From: an uncultured Psychrobacter sp. | GTDB lineage: Bacteria; Pseudomonadota; Gammaproteobacteria; Pseudomonadales; Moraxellaceae | Length of the DNA stretch: 64,000 bases | NCBI GenBank assembly: GCA_947495055.1 | Contig: CANLXO010000003.1 | Location: forward strand, 1-64,000 | Direction of reading: 5' to 3' | Shown: piece after piece, positions 17,529 to 26,648 of the stretch | Position numbering within the stretch: the stretch's first letter is position 1 | Layout of the letters: every line of letters starts with the position of its first letter | Notes under the pieces: model-generated | What the model saw: the letters and a program-made list of their open reading frames with translations, nothing else | What the model was told of the DNA's origin: nothing | Database searches by the model: none | Position numbers and translations under genes: made by a program

Positions 17529-18107
17529 ATGAAAAAACTCCTAAAACCTGTGCGCTACGGCTTACTTTTTGTATTGGCGATTAGCCTCACTCTAAGCGCT
17601 TGTCAAAAAGAACCTGAACCTGAGACTCCAATCGAGGTTGAGACGCAAAGCATGCCCGCTACTGCCGATATGAATACTAAGCAGCCAACACAGAACGTAG
17701 AGGAGCCAAAAGTAGACGAGCGTGAGATAAATTTGGACGCGCTTGATGATATTGATGAACTAGATCAAGAAGCAGACTTACAAGATGTTGCTCCAAATCC
17801 AGAACAAGCTGTAAAGGGCACGCAAATCACTGATGTTAAATACCGTAGTGACACCGGTGACACGCTCTCTGTCATCTTTGAGACCTCAGCGAGCGGAGTG
17901 CTCAATGCTATAGTTACCCTACCTAACCGACCAAAAATGACTTTGAGTGCGCCTGAAGGTCAAGGCAATAATCCCACCTATCGCTCTAATGACGGCAGTG
18001 TCGAGCTTATCAGTCATGGCGGCGGTAGTAGTATAGATGTGATACAAAATGGCAAAGTGACTAATTATAACGCCACTAGCGCTGAGGCAGAGGTCGTCAC
18101 TGAATGA
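17529..18107 (+). CDS. Acidic lipoprotein of unknown function
   Basis: A 192-residue lipoprotein. The signal peptide ends in the lipobox LSAC at residues about 22-25, followed by QKEPEPETP. Residues 30-95 are low in complexity and very acidic; the C-terminal half (about 98-180) is a beta-rich domain with VKYRSDTGDTLSVIFE. It ends seven bases from the convergent DUF4112 gene. I do not recognise the family. Confidence 0.75.
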   Translation: MKKLLKPVRYGLLFVLAISLTLSACQKEPEPETPIEVETQSMPATADMNTKQPTQNVEEPKVDEREINLDALDDIDELDQEADLQDVAPNPEQAVKGTQITDVKYRSDTGDTLSVIFETSASGVLNAIVTLPNRPKMTLSAPEGQGNNPTYRSNDGSVELISHGGGSSIDVIQNGKVTNYNATSAEAEVVTE

Positions 18108-18114
18108 CGACGAC

Positions 18115-18768
18115 CTAGCCGCCAAACATTCCTATTAGCCATCTAATAGCCGTCCATAGACCAAGCACAACAAAGGCAATGACCAGCACCCCCAAGATGT
18201 CAGGAATATGCAAGTATAGCCAAGCGATAACAGGATTACGCCAAAAGCGGCTTTGCTGCTGCTTATCCTCCAAGCTTTGATGCAAAAACGGTCTATCGAT
18301 ATGCATGGTGTCGGTGATGCCATACTCATCTTGGATATGCTGATGGACAATCCCCAATGTCTTACGGCTTGGGCGCAAAAACACATCGATCACAGTGCCT
18401 ACACCCGGAATAATACCGACGACCATGTCAGCCAGCGCCATCTGTACCGCAGGTGTCATTTTGCTTGCAGGGACGCCCAGTTGACGCCCTAATATAAACG
18501 CGTAGCTGGTGAGTGCCAGCCCCGCCAAATCGCCTGCTATTGGAATCGTCGAGAGCGCCGCATCCGCGCCTAACCCTTGTTTGGTAAAGGGTACGCGCAC
18601 CAACGAGTCCATAGTATTGGCAAATTTTGCTAATTTGCGCTCAGTGTCAATCACTTGCTCGCGCGTCAGTCCTTGCTCAGCCAGTCTTAACTGAAACTCA
18701 GTCTGCACCTCATTGAGTGGTGGTTTTTTGCTAGTAAAGCGTTTAAGAGAGCTGGGTAATTTAGCCAT
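18115..18768 (-). CDS. DUF4112 membrane protein
   Basis: A 217-residue protein with the DUF4112 pattern: [20 protein letters not shown], then [20 protein letters not shown] and [20 protein letters not shown]. Residues about 60-150 contain the conserved Gly/Pro-rich hydrophobic segments and a further strongly hydrophobic helix lies near 190-212. The function is unknown. Its ATG lies inside the end of ubiA (8-base overlap), so the two genes are coupled. Confidence 0.85.
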   Translation of the reverse strand: MAKLPSSLKRFTSKKPPLNEVQTEFQLRLAEQGLTREQVIDTERKLAKFANTMDSLVRVPFTKQGLGADAALSTIPIAGDLAGLALTSYAFILGRQLGVPASKMTPAVQMALADMVVGIIPGVGTVIDVFLRPSRKTLGIVHQHIQDEYGITDTMHIDRPFLHQSLEDKQQQSRFWRNPVIAWLYLHIPDILGVLVIAFVVLGLWTAIRWLIGMFGG

Positions 18769-19699
18769 TAAAGGTAGTCCATATACAAGATAAAGCGACT
18801 AAGGCAAAGACGTAACGTCCGACCCAAATATTAGCTAGGAATGCTTGAAAGCAAGCAGCAGGCTTGCGAGTGGCGCAGACGCTGTTTTGCTTAGCAAACA
18901 TCATCGCCACTAAGGCCAGACCAAATACAGGCACGATACTCAAACTGGTTGGCGCAAAATAGTGCCACAATACTGCGCCCATAATCAATAAAAACAAAGT
19001 CTGTAGTATTGAAATGATAAGCACATCAAAGCGACCAAATAGTATGGCTGTCGATTTGACACCAATCTTTAGATCATCCTCTCGATCCGCCATAGCGTAC
19101 TGAGTATCATAAGCGATTGTCCAGCACATGTAGGCGATGAATAGTAGCCAGCACCAGATATCAGGCGCGCCTTGCACGGCGACATAAGCCATGGGTATCG
19201 CCCAGCCAAAGGCGGCAGCCAAAAACACTTGCGGCAAATGGGTGTAGCGCTTCATAAACGGATAGATAAAGGCCAGAACGACTGCGCCCAATGACCAATA
19301 AAATACGGTTATAGGTAAAAACAATAGCAAACTGGCGCTCAGTACAACTAAGACCAAAAACGCCGCTATCGCCTCGCGTCCGCTTAGACGACCGTCAGCT
19401 AGTGGGCGACCTTTAGTACGCGTTACGTGTCCATCTACTTTGCGATCGGCAAAATCATTAATGGCGCAGCCTGCCGCTCGCATCAAAATCGCGCCTAATG
19501 CAAAGAGCACAAACACCTTTAAACTCGGTAGACCTGCTGTTGCGCCATCCACTTGCTGGGCTTGACCCATAGCCGCGAGCATCACGCCCCAGAGGGTGGG
19601 CCACAAGAGTAGCTCTATACCGACAGGCTTGTCAAAGCGCGTCAGTTGCATATAAGCATAGAGCTTATCTTTAAGTGTGAGATGAAGATAGTTTGCCAT
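18761..19699 (-). CDS. ubiA: 4-hydroxybenzoate octaprenyltransferase
   Basis: A 312-residue integral membrane prenyltransferase of ubiquinone synthesis, joining the isoprenoid tail to 4-hydroxybenzoate. Both aspartate-rich motifs are visible: [20 protein letters not shown] near residue 80 and [13 protein letters not shown] near 200, which bind the magnesium-diphosphate. About eight membrane helices are expected. Size agrees with E. coli UbiA (290). No ubiC is adjacent. It is followed, overlapping, by the DUF4112 gene. Confidence 0.94.
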   Translation of the reverse strand: MANYLHLTLKDKLYAYMQLTRFDKPVGIELLLWPTLWGVMLAAMGQAQQVDGATAGLPSLKVFVLFALGAILMRAAGCAINDFADRKVDGHVTRTKGRPLADGRLSGREAIAAFLVLVVLSASLLLFLPITVFYWSLGAVVLAFIYPFMKRYTHLPQVFLAAAFGWAIPMAYVAVQGAPDIWCWLLFIAYMCWTIAYDTQYAMADREDDLKIGVKSTAILFGRFDVLIISILQTLFLLIMGAVLWHYFAPTSLSIVPVFGLALVAMMFAKQNSVCATRKPAACFQAFLANIWVGRYVFALVALSCIWTTFNG

Positions 19700-19801
19700 T
19701 AATTACTCGTCTTAGAACCTTTATGCTTGGTTATGACCTTCTGTATTTTTTATTTTTGTGCTTATTAATTTTAAAACCTTTGATGTATTGATAGCTTTGA
19801 T

Positions 19802-20047
19802 TTATGGTTCAATTTGCTTCCATAACTTCATGGCTTCAGCTAGCGTTAGTCCAGGGTATTTTGTGCGTAGCGCCTTAATGGCAGCTCTTTTATTTCCAGC
19901 TGCTGCTTGATTGCGTAAATAGGTCAACTGCTCTTGTGGATCGCTCAGCGCTCTTAGGTGCGCCTCAAGTTGCAAGATTCGCGTGCGAAGTATGATATTG
20001 ACCAATAATAAGGCTGCACCTGCCGCCCAAATGACTATCGTTAGCAT
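19802..20047 (-). CDS. Small membrane-anchored protein with an L7/L12-like tail
   Basis: An 81-residue protein: one N-terminal membrane helix (about 1-24), a short coiled coil (LEAHLRALSDPQEQ), and a C-terminal helical segment NKRAAIKALRTKYPGLTLAE that resembles the C-terminal domain of ribosomal protein L7/L12 (K-x-A-I-K-x-x-R ... G-L-x-L-x-E-A). The resemblance is by eye. It lies between ubiA and rsmJ on the same strand. Function unknown. Confidence 0.7.
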   Translation of the reverse strand: MLTIVIWAAGAALLLVNIILRTRILQLEAHLRALSDPQEQLTYLRNQAAAGNKRAAIKALRTKYPGLTLAEAMKLWKQIEP

Positions 20048-20083
20048 CCTATGCTCCTAGACTATTCATTACTCATTTAAATA

Positions 20084-20950
20084 TTAGGCAAAGTAGCCAT
20101 CAAAGCGCAGCGCAGTATTTTGCCAGCTTTCATCGGCTTGTCGCTGGGCAAATACTGGCGCGTATTGTGGACGCTTAACGATGACGCGGCCACCCTGCTC
20201 GTTATGCCCAGCGATAAAATCCTCAGCGCTTTGCAACAACTGGACTTCCTCAATCAAGGTTGGCGGATAAGCTAATTGATGCAGCACTTGCATGTGCTTA
20301 CCAACCTTTGCTCCCTTACCTGTTTTACTATCTTGATGGCTGTCCTCTGGGAACATCGGGTCTAAATACACCATATCGACGATACTATCATCAAGTGTCG
20401 ATGCACTTTGTTTGTCAGCAAAATAACTCCGTGCATCGATGTTGATGATGTGCAAACGCGTCATCAGCTTTTGCCAGTTTGGTTGTGCGCTCATACGGCG
20501 CTGTTCTGCCAATAGTAATAATGCCATCATCGGCTGCTGCTCAAGCATAATGACTCGTGCGCCTGTACTGGCAAGTATCAGACTGTCATGACCAAAACCT
20601 GCGGTGGCATCAATGACTATACTATCTGCTGTGATTTTAGCCGCTTGCAAAAGCAGCTCTGACTTGCGTCCTGCGCTGACCACACGCCGCTGTAATTTGT
20701 CCCACTCTGGCGCCACACTCAAGCCATCAGCAATCAATGATAATTTATCCTTGTCATCTAACCATAAAACAGGATCATCGTGCAAAGCGCTCAACTGCTG
20801 CTTAATCTTTTGATTGACTTTACCAATCGTCTGCTCAACGCTCAGTTGCAATGATAACTGATGCTTATCAAGCAGATTTTGCAGTGCATCGATTTGCGGT
20901 TTTTGCCTATCAGTAGCGTAGTATAAGTGACATATAGGCTGTGCTGACAT
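20084..20950 (-). CDS. rsmJ: 16S rRNA m2G1516 methyltransferase RsmJ
   Basis: A 288-residue SAM-dependent methyltransferase that makes N2-methylguanosine 1516 in 16S rRNA. Signatures are the SAM-binding VIDATAGFGHDSLILAS, the following MLEQQPMMALLL, and the catalytic VYLDPMFPEDS. The C-terminal RVIVKRPQYAP is also typical. It is slightly longer than the 250-residue E. coli protein, through its N-terminus. A GAG-type site precedes the ATG. Confidence 0.92.
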   Translation of the reverse strand: MSAQPICHLYYATDRQKPQIDALQNLLDKHQLSLQLSVEQTIGKVNQKIKQQLSALHDDPVLWLDDKDKLSLIADGLSVAPEWDKLQRRVVSAGRKSELLLQAAKITADSIVIDATAGFGHDSLILASTGARVIMLEQQPMMALLLLAEQRRMSAQPNWQKLMTRLHIINIDARSYFADKQSASTLDDSIVDMVYLDPMFPEDSHQDSKTGKGAKVGKHMQVLHQLAYPPTLIEEVQLLQSAEDFIAGHNEQGGRVIVKRPQYAPVFAQRQADESWQNTALRFDGYFA

Positions 20951-20994
20951 GACTCACTCTCGTATAATTAAAAGGCCAAAATGCTGTTAGAAGG

Positions 20995-21837
20995 CTAGCC
21001 CGCAAACTGATAACCAAAGACCCAAGCGGCGACTAATACGACTATTCCTGTGATAATGCGCAGCCAGGCAAAGATTTTAAAGTCGCGGCGACTGACCCAA
21101 GCCACTAGCCAGCGGATACAAAGCAGCGCGACGATAAAGGAGACGATAGTGCCCACTCCCAATACGAGCCAATCCTCCTGACTGGTCAATACCTCATGGT
21201 GCTTGAGCAAATCGAGCAAGCCTGCGCCTACGATCACAGGAATACCCAAAAAGAAAGAAAACTCCGCTGAGGCTTTGCGCGACACGCCAAGCCACAAGGC
21301 ACCGATAATGGTAGCGCCAGAGCGTGACGTGCCTGGTATCAGCGCCAAGCATTGCAGCAGTCCAATCTTGAGCGCCGTAGCCACACGCACGTCTTCCGCT
21401 TCACTGGCGATAATCGTTTGCGGACGATTTTCGACGTAGAATATCAACAAACCACCGATGATAAGCATAATCGCTACGGTAATAGGATTGAACAAATAGG
21501 CTTTTATCTCATCAGCAAAGGTAAAGCCGACGATCATCACAGGAATAGTGGCGACAATAAGGCTAAGCCCCAGCTGCCTTGGGTTAGTCATCGTATCTGA
21601 TTGACCCGTTATCAGCCCCATAAGAGCGCCCCACAAGCGGCCCCAGTAGTCATAAATGACCGCCAAAATAGCACCGAGCTGTACGACAACGACGAACAAA
21701 TCGACTTTATCTTTGGTCCAAAAGTTCATGACATCTGCGGACAAAATCAAGTAGCCGGTGCTAGAGATGGGTAAAAACTCAGTGATACCTTCGACGATAC
21801 CCATGACAACGACTTGAATTAATAAAATGATATCCAC
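20995..21837 (-). CDS. uppP: Undecaprenyl-diphosphatase UppP (BacA)
   Basis: A 280-residue polytopic membrane enzyme that dephosphorylates undecaprenyl diphosphate to recycle the lipid carrier of peptidoglycan and other envelope polymers; overproduction gives bacitracin resistance. The two catalytic signatures are seen: EGITEFLPISSTGYLIL at about residues 15-31 and PGTSRSGATI near 167-176. The start is a GTG with AGGAAG seven bases upstream. About eight membrane helices are expected. Confidence 0.95.
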   Translation of the reverse strand: MDIILLIQVVVMGIVEGITEFLPISSTGYLILSADVMNFWTKDKVDLFVVVVQLGAILAVIYDYWGRLWGALMGLITGQSDTMTNPRQLGLSLIVATIPVMIVGFTFADEIKAYLFNPITVAIMLIIGGLLIFYVENRPQTIIASEAEDVRVATALKIGLLQCLALIPGTSRSGATIIGALWLGVSRKASAEFSFFLGIPVIVGAGLLDLLKHHEVLTSQEDWLVLGVGTIVSFIVALLCIRWLVAWVSRRDFKIFAWLRIITGIVVLVAAWVFGYQFAG

Positions 21838-21932
21838 GGCAATCTTCCTAAAAGCAGCGCTGAGCTAAACTGAGCTGGTATGGGTTGTTAAATAGTGATT
21901 AAGCGAGCTTGTAACCTTAAAAATAAACGACT

Positions 21933-22604
21933 CTAGGCTTTGCCTTGCTCTTTGAGAGTCTTCCAAGCTTGATTGCGTAGATATTTAGGTAAGGCATGCG
22001 CAGCATCCGTACCGCCTGTTTCCCTAAACTGCGCTAGCCCCACCCGCCCGATGACAGTAGCGTCTGGTACAACGGACTCATAGATTCGCTGACCATCACG
22101 CAGGGTTAATAGTCCAGCGCCGTTACCCGCGATAGCAAAATTTAGCTCAGTCTGCGTGTCATAATCTAAAAGTTGCTCAGTTTCTGTAGAGACTGGCTGC
22201 ATAATGTCGTCTACTAATGAGTATTGTCCAAAATAAACTTGCTGCATACGCGCATCAAGAGCGCTATAGACTGACTCGATACCATATTCTTGGTAGGCAG
22301 CTTGCGCGATTGCTTGCAAGCTAGATACCCCAACGCAAGGCAAATCATGCGCCACCGACAGCGCTTGCACCACAGCGGTATTAATACGGATACCGCTAAA
22401 AGCACCTGGCCCGCGGTTAAACATTAAGGCTTGAATGTCAGCAAGTTTAAGCTGATTAGCTTGCAAAGCGGCGTCTATCATCGGTAGTATCTGCCGAGTT
22501 TGCTCACGCTTACCTTTTTCAGTCTGGCTAAAGATAACTTCACCATTGCTGCCCAATATCGCAATTGAGCACTGATCAAATACCGTATCTATCGCTAAAA
22601 ACAT
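21933..22604 (-). CDS. tsaB: tRNA t6A biosynthesis protein TsaB
   Basis: A 223-residue ASKHA-fold protein that with TsaD and TsaE adds threonylcarbamoyl to adenosine 37 of tRNAs reading ANN codons. The N-terminal LAIDTVFDQCSIAIL phosphate-binding strand and NRGPGAFSGIRI motif are diagnostic; the start has a GAGG site. Neither tsaD nor tsaE is in the window. TsaB lacks catalytic residues of its own and acts as a platform for TsaD. Confidence 0.93.
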   Translation of the reverse strand: MFLAIDTVFDQCSIAILGSNGEVIFSQTEKGKREQTRQILPMIDAALQANQLKLADIQALMFNRGPGAFSGIRINTAVVQALSVAHDLPCVGVSSLQAIAQAAYQEYGIESVYSALDARMQQVYFGQYSLVDDIMQPVSTETEQLLDYDTQTELNFAIAGNGAGLLTLRDGQRIYESVVPDATVIGRVGLAQFRETGGTDAAHALPKYLRNQAWKTLKEQGKA

Positions 22605-22712
22605 AAGACCTCAGCTTTGGCTAGGAGCACCTAAAAATAGCGCCTATGATAACATTTAGTGTGCATACTATTTGCAAATTTGTTCTGGCGCATCTTAGGA
22701 AGCCATACTCAT

Positions 22713-22746
22713 AAAAAGCCCCAAAACTGACATGAGTTTGGGGCTT
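22713..22746 (-). terminator. Rho-independent terminator of ffh
   Basis: On the minus strand AAGCCCCAAACT pairs with AGTTTTGGGGCTT (one bulged base), followed by a T-run. It lies about 25 bases after the ffh stop. Confidence 0.88.
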
Positions 22747-22770
22747 ATCAAAATGATATTTTCTTATCAA

Positions 22771-24327
22771 CTAAAAGCGCTTTTTAAAGTCTTTTGACGC
22801 TTTATTCTGCATCTCTTGCATCTGCTTTTGCATATCTTCCGCGCTTGGCATGTTGTTAGGATCAAGTCCCATTTGCTTTGCCAGCTGCGCTTGATTCACG
22901 TCTTTCATGCCGCCTTGACCTTTAGCTTGACCACCACCGAATAAGGGGCCACCACCGCCGCCACCTGCAGCGCCGCCGCCCATCAAGCCTTGCATAGATT
23001 TCATCATTTTACTGATGCCCTCAGGTTTTGAGATCATCTTCATCATTTTTGCCATCTGCTTGTGCTGCTTGAGCAAACGGTTAATGTCTTGAATCTCTCT
23101 TCCTGAACCTGCGGCAATACGGCGTTTGCGGCTTGGGTTGATTTTGTCAGGGTTTTTGCGCTCATATGGCGTCATCGAATTGATCAAGGCTTCCATCTCG
23201 CGCACCTTTTCTTCAGGCTTAGCGTCTTCAACCGCCTTTTGCATATCAGAGCCGCCCATACCTGGCATTTTATCTAAAAACCCTGCCATGCCGCCCATAC
23301 TTTTCATTTGCTGGAATTGAGTCAGTAAATCCTCTAAATCAAAATCGCCACCTTTTTGCATTTTCTTAGCCATTTTTTCGGCTTTGTCGCGATCAATCTT
23401 TTGCTCAACTTCTTCAACTAGACTTAAGACATCACCCATACCGAGTATGCGCTGGGCAATACGCTCTGGATGGAATAATTCAAGGGCATCGAGCTGCTCA
23501 CCGCGGCCCAAGAACTTAATAGGTTTACCCGTAATCGCGCGTACGGATAACGCTGCACCGCCACGCGCATCGCCGTCAGTCTTGGTTAGGATAACACCTG
23601 TCAGAGGCAGCGCATCATTAAAGGCTTTGGCGGTATTGGCGGCATCTTGACCCGTCATCGCATCGACCACGAACAGCGTCTCTTGAGGATTGACCGCCGC
23701 AGTAAGCGCTTTGATCTCATCCATCATCATCTCATCAATAGCTAAGCGACCCGCCGTATCAATGATTAAGATGTCTTGATACTGAATCTTTGCCTCTTCG
23801 ATGGCGCGGCGAGCGATATCAATGGGGTTCTCATCCGTCGTTGAATTGACAAACTTAGCACTTACTTGTCCGGCGACTTGCTCAAGCTGTTTGATGGCAG
23901 CGGGGCGATAGACGTCAGCCGATACCAGCATGACTTTTTTCTTTTGACGCTCCTGCAAGTATTTAGCCAGTTTACCCGCAGTCGTCGTTTTACCCGCACC
24001 TTGCAGGCCCGCTAGTATATAAACGACAGGCGGCTTACCCGTCATCTCAAGCGCTTGGTTAGCGCTGCCCATCATTTCGGTCAACTCATCATGGACAATC
24101 TTGACAAAAGCCTGCCCTGGGGCTAACTCTTTGAGCACTTCTGCGCCCAATGCCTGTTCTTTGACGCGTTTAACAAAATCACGAGCAACAGGCAAGGCAA
24201 CATCCGCTTCAAGCAGTGCCATACGTACTTCACGTAGCGTGTCTTTTATATTGTCTTCAGTCAATTGACCGGTGCCGACGACATTACGTAGGCTCGATGA
24301 GAGACGTTCGGTTAAAGTATCAAACAT
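22771..24327 (-). CDS. ffh: Signal recognition particle GTPase Ffh (SRP54)
   Basis: A 518-residue protein that binds signal sequences of nascent inner-membrane proteins and 4.5S RNA, and docks with FtsY. Domain order: N domain (1-90), G domain (about 90-300) with the P-loop GLQGAGKTTT, DTAGR and TKTDGDARGG, and a methionine-rich M domain (about 320-518) with SRKRRIAAGSG for RNA binding. The glycine-rich tail (GGGAAGGGGGG) is longer than in E. coli Ffh (453). No 4.5S RNA gene is seen in the window. It is divergent from ypjD, a common gammaproteobacterial arrangement. Confidence 0.96.
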   Translation of the reverse strand: MFDTLTERLSSSLRNVVGTGQLTEDNIKDTLREVRMALLEADVALPVARDFVKRVKEQALGAEVLKELAPGQAFVKIVHDELTEMMGSANQALEMTGKPPVVYILAGLQGAGKTTTAGKLAKYLQERQKKKVMLVSADVYRPAAIKQLEQVAGQVSAKFVNSTTDENPIDIARRAIEEAKIQYQDILIIDTAGRLAIDEMMMDEIKALTAAVNPQETLFVVDAMTGQDAANTAKAFNDALPLTGVILTKTDGDARGGAALSVRAITGKPIKFLGRGEQLDALELFHPERIAQRILGMGDVLSLVEEVEQKIDRDKAEKMAKKMQKGGDFDLEDLLTQFQQMKSMGGMAGFLDKMPGMGGSDMQKAVEDAKPEEKVREMEALINSMTPYERKNPDKINPSRKRRIAAGSGREIQDINRLLKQHKQMAKMMKMISKPEGISKMMKSMQGLMGGGAAGGGGGGPLFGGGQAKGQGGMKDVNQAQLAKQMGLDPNNMPSAEDMQKQMQEMQNKASKDFKKRF

Positions 24328-24668
24328 ATATAATTCTCGATTGGGAGTTAATTTTTATTTGGTATTCAATTTTTTATCTAACTAAGTGCTCAATACTTAA
24401 TACTCAATGATATTGTCATGATGAGATTTAGGAAGTCATTCATTTAATGAATATGATTCTCAATTGGCTTTCATTTTATGATAAATTGAACGCTTATTCT
24501 AATCATATCATTTTAGCGCTTACTTGGCAGTGATTCTATTTTACGCTATGTTTCTTAAAGCTTTTATACCACTATAGCCATCTGTCACGGCGCTAGGTTT
24601 AGCTTGGTTTAAACAGCGATTAAGTGTCTGTCCTACCACCGCTATTGATAATTTATGAGGCACCATCT
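24328..24668. other. Divergent intergenic region ffh / ypjD
   Basis: A 341-base AT-rich gap. At 24448-24462 lies TGAATAT-G-ATTCTCA, which matches 12 of 14 arms of the 7-1-7 Fur consensus. No clear promoter elements were assigned. A GAGG ribosome binding site for ypjD is at 24657-24660. Confidence 0.4.
24657..24660 (+). promoter_or_regulatory. Ribosome binding site that fixes the ypjD start
   Basis: GAGG sits eight bases before the GTG at 24669. The alternative GTG at 24624 has no such site. Confidence 0.65.
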
Positions 24669-25460
24669 GTGTTACTTGCGTTTTTGATAGCTAGCCTATC
24701 TTATCTTGTGGTCAGTATTTATATTAGCTGGTCACTGACGACCAATAAGCCTATTCATAAAAGCGTTACTCTAGGCTTGCTGCTCATTGGTATGCTGTCG
24801 CATATGCTGCTGCTCTACCCTGATATCGTCACTTTATATGGATTAAACTTTAACCTATTTAATACGATAAGCTTAATCGGTCTGTTATTTTTATTCTTTT
24901 ATACTCTATTTTCGCTGTATCGACCTATTATCAGCCTTGGAATTTTGGCCGCACCTATTGCCTTTATCGGTGTCACAGTCGGCTATTTTGGACGTGCGCC
25001 TTATCGCCCGCTAACAGATATCGGTATTGGACTAGAGGCGCATATTATACTCTCCTTTGCCGCTTACTGCGTACTGTTCATGGCAGCGGTACAAGCGCTA
25101 TTTTTGCGATTACAAAACCGCGAGCTTAAGCATCAGACCATTCATCGTTTTTGGGTCAATAAACTGCCGTCATTACAAACGATGGAAGGTTTATTGTTCG
25201 ATATGATCTTGGTCGGCTTTGTACTGCTCAGTTTCGCACTAGGCATCGGCTTTATCTATGTCGAGGACCTGATGGCGCAGCATATCGCGCACAAAACCGT
25301 TTTTAGCGTACTATCTTGGCTGTTATTTGGCGGGTTACTGATTGGACATTGGCGCGCAGGCTGGCGCGGCAAACGCGCTGCTAATATCACGATATCAGCC
25401 TTTGTATTACTAGCGATAGGGTTTGTAGGCAGCAAATTTGTATTAGAGCTGGTGTTATAG
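24669..25460 (+). CDS. ypjD: Inner-membrane protein YpjD, CcsA/cytochrome c assembly family
   Basis: A 263-residue polytopic membrane protein with about eight helices. The second half carries the CcsA/CcmC-like segment: HIILSFAAYCVLFMAAVQALF, then LPSLQTMEGLLFDMILVGF and a final SWLLFGGLLIGHWRAGWRG. Family members handle haem or cytochrome c assembly, but YpjD itself is poorly understood. The start is put at GTG 24669, with GAGG eight bases upstream, giving a first helix beginning MLLAFLIAS; the GTG at 24624 would add 15 residues. Confidence 0.85.
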   Translation: MLLAFLIASLSYLVVSIYISWSLTTNKPIHKSVTLGLLLIGMLSHMLLLYPDIVTLYGLNFNLFNTISLIGLLFLFFYTLFSLYRPIISLGILAAPIAFIGVTVGYFGRAPYRPLTDIGIGLEAHIILSFAAYCVLFMAAVQALFLRLQNRELKHQTIHRFWVNKLPSLQTMEGLLFDMILVGFVLLSFALGIGFIYVEDLMAQHIAHKTVFSVLSWLLFGGLLIGHWRAGWRGKRAANITISAFVLLAIGFVGSKFVLELVL

Positions 25461-25527
25461 ATCAAGATTAGCGCTTAGCACACTCGCTATACTGAGCGCT
25501 ATTTCTTATTTATCATGCAAACCGCTG

Positions 25528-26457
25528 TCAGTTAAACACCACCGTCTTGTTGCCCGTAACGATAACGCGGTTTTGTACATGCCAGTTGACCGCGCGCGCC
25601 AGTACATTACGCTCGACATCACGGCCAATCGCTCGCAATTCCTTTACGCCTTGTCTATGGGTGACGCGGTGTACATCTTGCTCGATGATTGGCCCTTGAT
25701 CCAATTCTGCTGTGACATAATGCGCCGTTGCGCCGATGAGCTTGACCCCTTTATCAAAGGCTTGTCTGTAAGGGTCTGCGCCAACGAAAGCTGGCAAGAA
25801 CGAATGATGAATATTGATCACTTGCATCGGCCAGCGCTCAATAAAGTCTGACGACAATATCTGCATATAGCGCGCTAGTACCAGTAGATCATTACCCGCC
25901 ATCAACTCATGAATCTGCGCTTCGGCATCGCTCTTATTGTCTTTGGTCACAGGCACATGATGAAAAGGGATACCAAAGTTCTCAACCGCTTGGCGCAAAT
26001 CCTGATGATTGCTGACAACAGACGTAATCTGACAATCAAGCAAACCGCGCTGATGCCGCCACAATAAATCGAGCAGCGCATGATCAAACTTGGAGACCAA
26101 AATACCCACCTTCGTCTTAATCGCATTGTCATGTAACCGCCACGTCATCTCATAGCGCTTGGCAACGGTATGAGCAAAGCTTGCCTCAAAATTATCGATA
26201 ATCTCGCTGAGACCTGCTAAGGCAAACTCCAAACGCATAAAGTACTGTCCGCCTTCATGTGCGGTTGAATATTGATCAAGCGCAATAATATTACCGCTAT
26301 AGCGATGAATAAACTCTGATACGGCTTGAACGATACCCGCTTGGTCGCGGCATTTGATTAGGAGGGTTGCGGTGTCAATAACATCAGTAGATAGTACATC
26401 TTGAGAAGTTTTGCTCGACTTTATGCTTGCTGTAGCAGTCATGGTATTGTCTGACAT
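25528..26457 (-). CDS. purU: Formyltetrahydrofolate deformylase
   Basis: A 309-residue enzyme hydrolysing 10-formyltetrahydrofolate to formate and tetrahydrofolate, balancing one-carbon units and feeding PurT. An N-terminal ACT domain (about 25-110, LLIKCRDQAGIVQAVSEF) senses methionine or glycine in E. coli. The C-terminal hydrolase has the catalytic INIHHSFLPAFVGADPY and TAHYVTAELDQGPIIEQD. The start at 26457 is a choice; ATG 26493 would add 12 residues, and ATG 26442 is possible. It ends 67 bases from the convergent ypjD. Confidence 0.93.
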   Translation of the reverse strand: MSDNTMTATASIKSSKTSQDVLSTDVIDTATLLIKCRDQAGIVQAVSEFIHRYSGNIIALDQYSTAHEGGQYFMRLEFALAGLSEIIDNFEASFAHTVAKRYEMTWRLHDNAIKTKVGILVSKFDHALLDLLWRHQRGLLDCQITSVVSNHQDLRQAVENFGIPFHHVPVTKDNKSDAEAQIHELMAGNDLLVLARYMQILSSDFIERWPMQVINIHHSFLPAFVGADPYRQAFDKGVKLIGATAHYVTAELDQGPIIEQDVHRVTHRQGVKELRAIGRDVERNVLARAVNWHVQNRVIVTGNKTVVFN

Positions 26458-26595
26458 AGTGCGCCCAATTAAAAATAAAACGTAGCCTGCCATCAGTTAA
26501 AAGTATTCCAATGGCATAGCAAATCGGCTATTTTAATCGATTTTGCAAAAATTTGCTGATTGAGTTACTTGTATTTGGTTATTTAGATTATGAAT

Positions 26596-26626
26596 GTAAA
26601 AACCCCCAACGCGGGGTTGGGGGTTT
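26596..26626 (-). terminator. Rho-independent terminator of the Big-1 lipoprotein gene
   Basis: AAACCCCCAAC pairs perfectly with GTTGGGGGTTT around a five-base loop. Read on the minus strand a T-run follows. It lies about 25 bases past the stop codon at 26649. Confidence 0.88.
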
Positions 26627-26648
26627 GCATAATTGGTAATTACTGATT

